64,000 nucleotides of DNA from the NCBI RefSeq assembly GCF_014873915.1, contig NZ_JADBEJ010000005.1, forward strand, positions 682,001-746,000, in the 5' to 3' direction. How positions within the stretch are numbered: the first letter of the stretch is position 1; every line of letters begins with the position of its first letter. Shown one piece after another: positions 1 to 6,739 of this stretch. The notes beneath the pieces are model-generated. The model was not told where the DNA came from. It made no database searches and saw nothing but the letters and a program-made list of their open reading frames with translations. The stretch is from Amycolatopsis roodepoortensis (GTDB taxonomy: Bacteria; Actinomycetota; Actinomycetes; Mycobacteriales; Pseudonocardiaceae). The position numbers and the translations under genes were made by a program.

Positions 1-426
1 AAAGGCAGCGGGAACCATCGCGCGTCGATCTTCCGCCGTCACGTCGGAACGGCGTTGATCAAGCGCGACCAGGGATCCGACGATCTGCTCACCGCGTGGA
101 CCGGCAAGCGCCGTCTGCCCGAGTGGGCCGCGGCCGAAACCGAGATCGAGCGGCAGGTGAGCGAGTACGTCGGTCGGATGCGGTTCGTCTGCCTGGCTGT
201 GCCCACCGAAGCTGACGGCAGCAGCCTGCGCGGCGACATCGAACGGAACAGCATCGCTTTGCTCTCGAACCGGCGTGACTCAACCGATCGCCCCAGCACA
301 GGATGGCTCGGCCAGTACGCGACAAGCGAGAAAGTCCGCGAGTCTCGGTTGTGGAACGTCAACCACATTGACGAGGACCACAAACCGGAGTTTTTGGCGT
401 CGTTCCGGACGTTGACAAGCCGCTGA
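1..426 (+). CDS. GIY-YIG nuclease-like protein, 3' part only
   Basis: The reading frame is open from the first base, so the gene begins upstream of this window. The visible 141 codons start KGSGNHRASIFRRHVGTAL, which resembles the G-x-G-N-H-R-x-S-x-F-R region I associate with actinobacterial GIY-YIG-like proteins. The rest is charged and soluble, with no membrane segment or signal. It ends one base before the stop of the convergent MarR gene. The GIY and YIG strands that would settle the family would lie upstream, so the assignment rests on a partial C-terminal pattern and may be wrong. That it is a real coding region is more secure: codon use is normal and the frame is open from the window edge. 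Confidence 0.5.
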   Translation, partial: KGSGNHRASIFRRHVGTALIKRDQGSDDLLTAWTGKRRLPEWAAAETEIERQVSEYVGRMRFVCLAVPTEADGSSLRGDIERNSIALLSNRRDSTDRPSTGWLGQYATSEKVRESRLWNVNHIDEDHKPEFLASFRTLTSR

Positions 427-427
427 C

Positions 428-856
428 TCAAGGCCATTCGGCTTCGGACAGCACACGCGCGGCGCGAAGGAAGGCTTCGCGATCGGCGGCGGGAAGCTGT
501 CCGAGCAGCCGCTCCTCCTGCTCCTGGATCTTCGCCTGGGCCGACCCTCGCGCAGCACGGCCGGCTTCGGTGATCCCCAGCAGCCGGACCCGGCGGTCGT
601 TCGGGTCCGGCTCGCGGGTGATCAGCCCGTCCTCTTGGAGTTTGTCGAGGGTGCCGATGATCCGGGTCTTGTCCGCCCCGATCGCCTTCGCGAGGGCGGC
701 CTGCGTGCGGACGGGTCCGTCGTCGAGCGCGCTCAGCACCACGTAACCCCACATGGTCAACCCGTGCTCGGCCAGCACCGGCGTCTCGGCGTTCATCAGC
801 CGTCGCATCAGCCCGCCGAGCATCGCCGCGAGATCCGGCCTCCCCTGCTCCGCCAT
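428..856 (-). CDS. MarR-family transcriptional regulator
   Basis: This 142-aa winged-helix regulator starts at the ATG giving MAEQGRPDLAAML. The MarR core is clear: a helical N-terminus, then the recognition region TQAALAKAIGADKTRIIGTLDKLQEDGLI and the wing REPDPNDRRVRLLGITEAG. The length is normal for the family. Longer in-frame starts exist but would run through the intergenic region and into the divergent gene. It lies divergent to the gene at 921, with a near-perfect inverted repeat between them, so it probably controls that gene and itself. MarR proteins usually repress and are released by small aromatic ligands; the ligand here is unknown. Confidence 0.9.
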   Translation of the reverse strand: MAEQGRPDLAAMLGGLMRRLMNAETPVLAEHGLTMWGYVVLSALDDGPVRTQAALAKAIGADKTRIIGTLDKLQEDGLITREPDPNDRRVRLLGITEAGRAARGSAQAKIQEQEERLLGQLPAADREAFLRAARVLSEAEWP

Positions 857-900
857 GCGCAGACCATACCGACCTCGTTCACGAAACCGGTTGACGAACT

Positions 901-929
901 CATACGCACATGTAGATGATATGCGCATG
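901..929. promoter_or_regulatory. Candidate MarR operator (inverted repeat)
   Basis: CATACGCACAT at 901-911 and ATATGCGCATG at 919-929 are inverted copies, matching at 9 of 11 positions, with a 7-bp spacer. The site lies between the divergent MarR gene and the gene at 921 and overlaps that gene's proposed start, as expected for a repressor site. Function is inferred from position and symmetry. Confidence 0.55.
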
Positions 930-1535
930 CCTATCAATGAACTTCGTATCCTCGACGCCTTGGTGACCCGCAGCAGCCTCGACCTCGTCAGCAAGATCAC
1001 CCCCGCGGATCTGGCCAAGCCGACCCCGTGCAGCGCCTGGACCTTGCACGGACTGCTGGCCCATATGGCCACCCAGCACCACGGTTTCGCCGCGGCGGCC
1101 GAGGGCGAGAGCAGCCTCGACCATTGGCGACTGCTCCCGCTGGGCGACGACCCCGTCGCCACCTACCGCACCTCGGTGAACCGGGTCCTGAACGCCTTCG
1201 TCCCCCACGACCTCGCCGACCGGAGGTTCGCACTTCCCGAGTTCTCCACCGAAGTCACCTTCACCGCGGAGCAGGCGCTGGGCTTCCATTTCGTCGACTA
1301 CCTGGTGCACTCCTGGGACGTGGCCAAAACCCTCGGCCTGCCGCTCAGGTTCCAGCAGGAGGTACTCGACGCCGGACTGCGGTTCGCCAAGGCGATCCCG
1401 GACGGGAAGAACCGGATGGCTCCCGGCGCCGCTTTCGGCCCGGCCGTCGACGCGCCAGGACAGTCCGATTTGGACACGATCGTCGCGCTGCTCGGCCGTT
1501 CGCCGTCATGGCCCGATCAGGTGGCCGCGGCCTGA
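921..1535 (+). CDS. TIGR03086/mycothiol-dependent maleylpyruvate isomerase-like protein
   Basis: This 204-aa protein belongs to the DinB-like/MDMPI helical-bundle group (TIGR03086-type). Visible features are the N-terminal PTPCSAWTLHGLLAHM segment, whose His corresponds to the usual first metal ligand, and the C-terminal FHFVDYLVHSWDVAKTLG segment carrying the H-x3-D-x3-H-x2-D type pattern typical of the family. Such proteins bind a divalent metal and are thought to use mycothiol, but most have no proven reaction. The ATG at 921 was chosen, with an alternative at 927. The gene is divergent from a MarR regulator and shares its putative operator, suggesting induction by an aromatic or electrophilic compound. 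Substrate unknown. Confidence 0.8.
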   Translation: MRMPINELRILDALVTRSSLDLVSKITPADLAKPTPCSAWTLHGLLAHMATQHHGFAAAAEGESSLDHWRLLPLGDDPVATYRTSVNRVLNAFVPHDLADRRFALPEFSTEVTFTAEQALGFHFVDYLVHSWDVAKTLGLPLRFQQEVLDAGLRFAKAIPDGKNRMAPGAAFGPAVDAPGQSDLDTIVALLGRSPSWPDQVAAA

Positions 1536-1741
1536 ACACATCCCGGGTGCGACGGCCGAACACCGGTCGTCGCACCTCAGGCCCCAATACCCATCGGCAC
1601 CGGAAAAGCCTTCGCCCGGCCGGACACCGCCGGTGACGGGCCTCCGCGCCCGCCCCGCCGATCCACTCACAGGAGCCTCATTTCTCGCCAAGGGTGAGTG
1701 GTTCTTGCTCTTTCAGTGCGACAGGGACCGGCATCAGTGTG

Positions 1742-2932
1742 ATGACCGGTGACACGTTGGCCGAGGTACCTCACCGTGAAAGGATGGATCATTCGCTGGA
1801 CGCGCTCCGCGGGCGCCTGTTGATCCAATGCAGGTCGACCAAGGTGGATTCGATTCTCGATATCGCCGACAAGGCCCACGCGGGCATCGTCCTCACCGGC
1901 ACCTCTCCCGAGTCCACCGTCCTGCGCCTCCGTGATCAAGGATTCCGCGGCCCGATTCTGTGCGACGCGGATCGATACTCCGGCAAACGAAGGGTCACAG
2001 CACGGCGTGGAACCCATCCTGCCTGGATCCGCCGCCAGCGAGACCTCGGATTGATACCGCTCACCGACTCCGGATACCTCGCACCACGTGATTGGCCTGG
2101 ATTGAGAACGATCCTCAAGGCTGCAGCAAGGGAATCCGCGCCGGTCGTCGCCGTGCTTCCCCTCGCCACGAAATGGTTCTCCAGTCCACCGGTCCGCGTT
2201 GCGATCACAAGGGAGATCAACAAATACGGAGTGCCGGTCGCGTTCGTCTTCGAACACGACAAAGATCCCTTCGGAGTCCAGTACCTCCTAACCGGGTTTC
2301 TCCAAATATTGGCCACTGCGAGTGTTCCCGTTTTCCTGTTGCGATGCGACGTTTCCGCCATCGGCGCACTCTGCCATGGCGCACACACCGCTGCCGTGGG
2401 CACGAATAGTTCACTTCGCCATCTCTACCCGGCAACGGCCCGCCGCTCCTCACGACCGCCCGGCGTGTCGGCCTTCGTGACTCGACTACTCAGCTACCAC
2501 CGGCTCGAGACCTGTGAACGTATCTTCGCCGGGACACCGGACATCCACCATTTCTGGTCCTGCGAGTGCACCGTCTGCGAAGGCGCCACCCCGGCCCGAC
2601 TCGACGCGGCCGGACAACCATGGCTCGCGGCATCCCGACATTCGCTCTCTTGCCTGCTCAGGCTCTACGCGGAGATCTTCCGCGGCCTGCGAACGCCTGA
2701 CCAACTCGTCAGTTCCTGGCATGAGACGATCAGTCACGCCCTATACGTCCACGATCAGGTCGCCGAGACCGCCGAGCACTGGCGGAAACCGGCCAACCTC
2801 CGCGCCTGGTACGCGATCACCGAGGATCCCTTGCCGCATCGCGGCGAAATCCCCCGCCAGCCGGCAGATCACCAGCCGAGAGTCACGATGCCGCGTCGGC
2901 GTGACGCGCGGCTTCGAGAACCCGGGCGGTGA
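1742..2932 (+). CDS. tRNA-guanine transglycosylase-like zinc protein, function unknown
   Basis: This protein of about 396 aa has no obvious close family by eye. Its C-terminal third contains CECTVC (codons at 2561-2578) followed 21 residues later by His (codon at 2639). A C-x-C-x2-C...H pattern is the zinc site of queuine/archaeosine tRNA-guanine transglycosylases, where the spacing to His is about 25. Upstream, alternating hydrophobic strands (RLLIQC, GIVLTG, APVVAVLP, VPVAFVFEHD, VPVFLLRCD) look like a TIM barrel, the TGT fold. TGT relatives exchange a base in tRNA or, as DpdA, in DNA. The start is uncertain: GTG at 1694 and at 1739 are alternatives. Base composition appears somewhat less GC-rich than neighbours, hinting at transfer. 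The last 50 bp overlap the convergent hydrolase gene. Confidence 0.6.
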   Translation: MTGDTLAEVPHRERMDHSLDALRGRLLIQCRSTKVDSILDIADKAHAGIVLTGTSPESTVLRLRDQGFRGPILCDADRYSGKRRVTARRGTHPAWIRRQRDLGLIPLTDSGYLAPRDWPGLRTILKAAARESAPVVAVLPLATKWFSSPPVRVAITREINKYGVPVAFVFEHDKDPFGVQYLLTGFLQILATASVPVFLLRCDVSAIGALCHGAHTAAVGTNSSLRHLYPATARRSSRPPGVSAFVTRLLSYHRLETCERIFAGTPDIHHFWSCECTVCEGATPARLDAAGQPWLAASRHSLSCLLRLYAEIFRGLRTPDQLVSSWHETISHALYVHDQVAETAEHWRKPANLRAWYAITEDPLPHRGEIPRQPADHQPRVTMPRRRDARLREPGR

Positions 2933-3758
2933 CCAGCTCCGGTTTCTCCAGGGAAAGCCCATGAGTCGTCTTGGGCACGACCTCGACCTCGATATGCGGG
3001 TTCAGTGAGCCGAGCCGGGCCGCCACCTCGCGGGCACGGTGGATGACGCTGCGTTCGGCGACGATGATCCGGGTGGGTACGTCGATCCTGGACAACTCGT
3101 CGTCGCCGAACAGGTGCATCTCAGGTAGATGCTGCTTGTACTTGAGCGCGGCGAACAGCAGGGGCCGGAAGGTGTGCCGCACGTCCGGATCGCCGGACGC
3201 CACCAGCCGCAGGACCCACTTGGGCAGGAACCAGAGGAAGATCTCCCGGAAGCTCCACCAGATGAAGCTCCGGTCGATCACGCCGAACCCGGCGGCTTCG
3301 ATGGCGACTACACCGGCGATCCGGTCGGTCGTCCGGGTGGCGAGATTCAAGGCGAGCCAGCCGCCTCGCGAAACGCCGGCGAGGTGGACCTTCTCGTGGC
3401 CGGTTCCCGCGAGCACCCCGTCGACGACCTCGGTGAGCCAGTCCGCGCAGTCCTCTGTGGACTCGATGGGCGCGGTCTGGATCGACCGCCCCGGCTCGCC
3501 GATGCTGTCCACCGCGTGGATCCGGTGCCGGGCGGCGAGTTCGGCGATATGCGGGTACCAGGACAGCGACGTGCCCATTCCCCCGGAAAGCAGCACGATC
3601 GGCGGACCGTCTTCCGGTCCGCAACTCCGGACCCTGGTCGGGCCGAATCTCGTCTCGATGTCCCGCTCCTCGGCGGGAACCGGCCACTTCCGCAAGATCG
3701 CGTCATAAGTCGCGAAGAAGCGCTCTTCGGCCTTCTTGTCGACGAATTCCCCCAGCAT
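2883..3758 (-). CDS. Alpha/beta hydrolase
   Basis: This 291-aa protein of the alpha/beta-hydrolase fold has the oxyanion region IVLLSGGMGTSLSW (about 55-67), nucleophile elbow GVSRGG with Ser130, and a C-terminal catalytic His in KTTHGLS. A hydrophobic lid segment (IWWSFREIFLWFLPKWVL) suggests a bulky or lipophilic substrate. The ATG at 3758 is preceded by a strong Shine-Dalgarno GAGGAGG; longer in-frame starts would cross the operator. The gene is divergent from a TetR gene with a perfect palindrome between them, so it is probably repressed by that TetR and induced by a substrate or related molecule. The exact reaction (esterase, lactonase, C-C hydrolase) cannot be read from sequence. Confidence 0.88.
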   Translation of the reverse strand: MLGEFVDKKAEERFFATYDAILRKWPVPAEERDIETRFGPTRVRSCGPEDGPPIVLLSGGMGTSLSWYPHIAELAARHRIHAVDSIGEPGRSIQTAPIESTEDCADWLTEVVDGVLAGTGHEKVHLAGVSRGGWLALNLATRTTDRIAGVVAIEAAGFGVIDRSFIWWSFREIFLWFLPKWVLRLVASGDPDVRHTFRPLLFAALKYKQHLPEMHLFGDDELSRIDVPTRIIVAERSVIHRAREVAARLGSLNPHIEVEVVPKTTHGLSLEKPELVTARVLEAARHADAAS

Positions 3759-3775
3759 CGGACCTCCTCGAAGTT

Positions 3776-3797
3776 TTATGGTGCACTTGCACCATAA
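3776..3797. promoter_or_regulatory. Perfect palindromic TetR operator
   Basis: TTATGGTGCA and TGCACCATAA form exact 10-bp inverted arms with a 2-bp spacer. The site lies in the short divergent region, 17 bp upstream of the hydrolase ATG and about 50 bp upstream of the TetR start. Size and placement are typical of an autoregulatory TetR operator. Confidence 0.75.
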
Positions 3798-3847
3798 CAG
3801 CGGGTGCTCGTTCGGGCCACCCCTTGCCGACATGGCAGAGTGATCGC

Positions 3848-4453
3848 GTGCCGAAACGTGTCGACCACCAAGAGCGCAGGCGCGAAATCGCGGAGGCCCT
3901 GTTCCGGATCGCCGCCGCCCAAGGCCTGCAGGCGGTCACCCTGCGTGCGGTGGCCGCGGAGGCGGGCATCTCGATGAACCTGGTCCAGTACTACTTCCCG
4001 ACCAAGGAGGAAATGCTGCGGTTCGCCTGGCAGCGGGTCGTCGAACTGACCGCCGAGATCGCCGGGAAGAGCATCGGCGAGGCGATGGCGACCGGGGACG
4101 AACGCACCATCGTGCGCGCCTACCTGACCGCCGTCCTGCCGGACGGCGAGCGCCGCCGCATGCTGGCCGCGGTCCAGATCGCGTACTTCGCCGTCGACGT
4201 CACGCGCGGGAGCCAGGACCCCGACCAGGAACCACTCCTGCCCCACCTGGTTCACGCGATCGCCGGCCTGCTCCAGGCCGCCCAGGAGAAAGGCGACGTC
4301 CCAGCCCGCCTCGACGCCGGGCTCGAGGCGGACGCGCTCGCGACGATGTCCGCCGGCCTCGTCACGGGGATCATGGTCGACGCCTACACGGCCGAGCGTG
4401 CGGCGGAGATCGTCGATTACCGCCTCGACGGGTTGTTCACCGGCGTTCGATGA
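3848..4453 (+). CDS. TetR-family regulator (divergent hydrolase)
   Basis: This 201-aa TetR/AcrR regulator starts at GTG, giving PKRVDHQERRREIAEALFRIAA. The HTH is at about residues 20-55 (AVTLRAVAAEAGISMNLVQYYFPTKEEMLRFAW), with the Y-F-x-x-K-E-E signature after the recognition helix. The rest is a helical ligand-binding domain. A TTG at 3824 in the same frame would add eight residues and is less likely. It lies next to a perfect palindromic operator and divergent from an alpha/beta hydrolase, which is its likely target. The 3' end overlaps the convergent TetR gene by 17 bp. Confidence 0.9.
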   Translation: MPKRVDHQERRREIAEALFRIAAAQGLQAVTLRAVAAEAGISMNLVQYYFPTKEEMLRFAWQRVVELTAEIAGKSIGEAMATGDERTIVRAYLTAVLPDGERRRMLAAVQIAYFAVDVTRGSQDPDQEPLLPHLVHAIAGLLQAAQEKGDVPARLDAGLEADALATMSAGLVTGIMVDAYTAERAAEIVDYRLDGLFTGVR

Positions 4454-5156
4454 GCGCCTCGATACCGTCCAGAATGCGGCCGAGGCCGAATTCGACGTCG
4501 GCTTCCTCCATGCCCTCTTCGCCGTACGCCTCGCCGGAAACCACGGCGGCGACGCGCCCGTAGCCTCGCTCTTCGAGGCGCGGGCCGAGGAACGCGCTCA
4601 GCGCCCGGACCTGATCAGGCGGGCTCGCGTTCACGTCCCGGAGCAAGGAAGCGGTACTGCGAACCCATCCGTCGACCAGGACGGCGCAGCCGGTCACGTC
4701 CTGGACGCTCAGGCCCGAGTCCGCCATCCCCGCGAGGAAGTTCTCCAGCCACCCCAGCAGATTCGGCGTGCTCGGCACGCTTCGGACCGGCAGGTCGATC
4801 AGCCACGGATGGCGGCGGCAACGTTCCAGAAGCGTGCGCGCCCAGGCGGTGACCGCGGCGCGCCAATCGCCGGACACCGGTTCCGGCGGCGGGCCCCACG
4901 CCGCCTCGGCCACCAGGACGAGTAGTTCCTCTTTGGAGTTCAGGTACCGGTAAAGCGCGTTCGCGGTGATGCCGAGACGTTTGGCGATCGACGGCATGGA
5001 CAGCGCCGCGTAGCCCTCCGCGTCCGCCTGCGCGATGGCCGCGTCGACGATCTGTTCGAGGCTGTATCCCGGTTTCGGCCCGCGCCGGGGCGCCGGGGTG
5101 TGCCCCCACGCCAGTGCGGTGCCCGGCGGCAGCAACTCGATCTCGACGTCGTCCAT
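4437..5156 (-). CDS. TetR-family regulator with TetR_C-type C-terminus
   Basis: This 239-aa TetR regulator begins MDDVEIELLPPGTALAWG. An N-terminal extension precedes the HTH (YSLEQIVDAAIAQADAEGYAALSMPSIAKRLGITANALYRYLNSKEELLVLV, about residues 30-80), as in the TetR subgroup with the TetR_C_1-like domain. The N-terminal W-G-x-x-P-x-P-R-R-G-P-K motif and the AALSMPSIAKRLG recognition region are typical of that subgroup. It is divergent from the carotenoid oxygenase gene at 5240, with two direct repeats of CATACAC between them, so it may control that gene. Ligand unknown. Confidence 0.88.
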   Translation of the reverse strand: MDDVEIELLPPGTALAWGHTPAPRRGPKPGYSLEQIVDAAIAQADAEGYAALSMPSIAKRLGITANALYRYLNSKEELLVLVAEAAWGPPPEPVSGDWRAAVTAWARTLLERCRRHPWLIDLPVRSVPSTPNLLGWLENFLAGMADSGLSVQDVTGCAVLVDGWVRSTASLLRDVNASPPDQVRALSAFLGPRLEERGYGRVAAVVSGEAYGEEGMEEADVEFGLGRILDGIEALIERR

Positions 5157-5188
5157 GGCCGCATTGTTGCACCCAAAACAGGTAAAGG

Positions 5189-5211
5189 CATACACTGTTC
5201 ATGTCATACAC
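5189..5211. promoter_or_regulatory. Direct repeats in TetR / carotenoid oxygenase divergent region
   Basis: CATACAC occurs at 5189-5195 and again at 5205-5211, 16 bp apart, with partly inverted ACTGT/ACAGT flanks. The stretch lies between the divergent TetR and carotenoid oxygenase genes in an otherwise AT-richer segment. It may be a regulator site or part of a promoter; the symmetry is weak. Confidence 0.3.
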
Positions 5212-5239
5212 AGTTACTTCACTATCTGGGGGATCGACC

Positions 5240-6697
5240 ATGACCGAACCGACCAGGCGGAACGTGCTCCGCGGGGCGGCCGCGCTGGCCATCGGCGGAG
5301 CCGCCGCGACCGTCGCGAACAGCCATTCCGCCTTCGCCGCGCCGAATCCGCGCTACCCGTTCGTCGAAGGCGCCTTCGCCCCGGTGAAAGAGGAGGTGAC
5401 CGCGTTCGGTCTGCCCGTCACCGGCCGGATTCCCGAGGACTTGTGCGGGCGCTACCTGCGCACCGGCCCGAACGTGCTCGGGCTCGAAGACCCGCGCGCC
5501 CATCACTGGATGCTGGGTGAGGGGATGGTGCACGGCGTCCGGCTGCGCGACGGGAAGGCCGAGTGGTACCGCAACCGCTGGGTGCGTTCGTCCGGAGTCG
5601 CGGCGAAACTGGGCGAACGGTACCCGTGGCCGGTGCCCGCCGAGGACTTCGCACCGAACACGCACGTGATCAGCCACCACGGCCGCATCCTCACCCTTCA
5701 GGAGTCCGGCGCACCGCCGTACGAGCTCGACGGCGAACTGAACACGTTGGGGCCGTTCGACTTCGGCGGTTCGCTGCAGGGTTCCTACACCGCGCACACC
5801 AAGTTCGACGCCCGCGCCGACGAGCTACACGCGGTGACCTATCACCCGACGTGGGATCACGTACGGCATCTGAAGGTCGACCGGACCGGCCGCGTCGTGC
5901 GCACCACCCGGATCCCGGTCAGCGACAGCCCGATGATGCACGACTTCGGGCTCACCGAGAACTACGTGGTCGTCTTCGACGTGCCGGTCACCTTCGATCC
6001 GCAGCCGGGAAAGGTGGTGCCGTACAAGTGGAACCCGGACCATCCGGCCAGGGTCGGGGTGATGAACCGCGACGGCGGCCCGGTCCGCTGGTTCGGGGTC
6101 GACCCGGTCTTCTACTCGCATACGCTCAACGCCTACGAGCAGGGCTCGACAGTGGTGGTCGACCTGACCACGATGCCCGCGCCGTTCGAGGTGGCGGGCA
6201 GGCAGGGCTTCGGCGGCCCGTCGGCGTCGGGCCCGCCGGTGCTGGAGCGCTGGACGATCGATCTCGCGCGGGGACGGGTCCGGCGCCGCGTGCTCGACGA
6301 CCGGCCGCAGGAATTCCCGCGGGTCAACGAAAGCCTGGTGTCGCGACGGCACAGGTACGGATACTCGGCCTCCCCCGGCGAACTGTTCGACGTCTACCTG
6401 GACAAGCCCTCCGGTTCCTTCGGCAACGCGCTGATCAAGCACGACCTGCGGAACGGACGTTCGGAGGTGCACCGCTTCGGCCGGGGCGCGGACACGAGCG
6501 AGGCGGTGTTCGTGCCGTCGTCCCGCAGCAAGTCCGAAGACGACGGCTACGCCCTCGCCTACGTGAACAATCCCGACCGCAACGCCTCGGACCTGGTGAT
6601 CCTCGCGGCGCAGGACTTCACCGCGAAGCCGCTGGCCCGTATCCATCTGCCGAAGCCGGTGCCGCTGGGCTTCCATGGCAGCTGGGTCGCCGACTGA
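5240..6697 (+). CDS. Tat-exported carotenoid cleavage oxygenase
   Basis: This 485-aa protein of the carotenoid oxygenase (CCO/RPE65) family is a seven-blade propeller using non-haem iron to cleave alkene bonds of carotenoids, stilbenes or lignans. The four iron-binding His motifs are all visible: AHTKFD, MMHDFGLTENY, FYSHTLNAYE and GFHGSWV near the C-terminus. The N-terminus TRRNVLRGAAALAIGG followed by AFAAPN is a twin-arginine signal peptide, so the enzyme should be exported folded with its iron, which is unusual for the family. The ATG at 5240 has GGGGGA about 7 bases upstream. It is probably regulated by the divergent TetR. A perfect hairpin follows the stop. Confidence 0.93.
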   Translation: MTEPTRRNVLRGAAALAIGGAAATVANSHSAFAAPNPRYPFVEGAFAPVKEEVTAFGLPVTGRIPEDLCGRYLRTGPNVLGLEDPRAHHWMLGEGMVHGVRLRDGKAEWYRNRWVRSSGVAAKLGERYPWPVPAEDFAPNTHVISHHGRILTLQESGAPPYELDGELNTLGPFDFGGSLQGSYTAHTKFDARADELHAVTYHPTWDHVRHLKVDRTGRVVRTTRIPVSDSPMMHDFGLTENYVVVFDVPVTFDPQPGKVVPYKWNPDHPARVGVMNRDGGPVRWFGVDPVFYSHTLNAYEQGSTVVVDLTTMPAPFEVAGRQGFGGPSASGPPVLERWTIDLARGRVRRRVLDDRPQEFPRVNESLVSRRHRYGYSASPGELFDVYLDKPSGSFGNALIKHDLRNGRSEVHRFGRGADTSEAVFVPSSRSKSEDDGYALAYVNNPDRNASDLVILAAQDFTAKPLARIHLPKPVPLGFHGSWVAD

Positions 6698-6703
6698 CGG
6701 AGC

Positions 6704-6733
6704 GGGCGGTCGCCGGACGTCCGGCGACCGCCC
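6704..6733. terminator. Bidirectional hairpin terminator
   Basis: A perfect palindrome with 15-bp arms (left arm begins GGGCGGTCGCC) sits between the stop of the carotenoid oxygenase gene and the stop of the convergent DUF5682 gene. No U-tract follows, as is common in high-GC actinomycetes. Confidence 0.75.
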
Positions 6734-6739
6734 TCGGGT

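Noticed and set aside
1536..1741. Small gene or RNA between the TIGR03086-type and TGT-like genes
   Set aside because: No start with a ribosome-binding site, no conserved motif and no strong hairpin could be seen; likely promoter and leader sequence.
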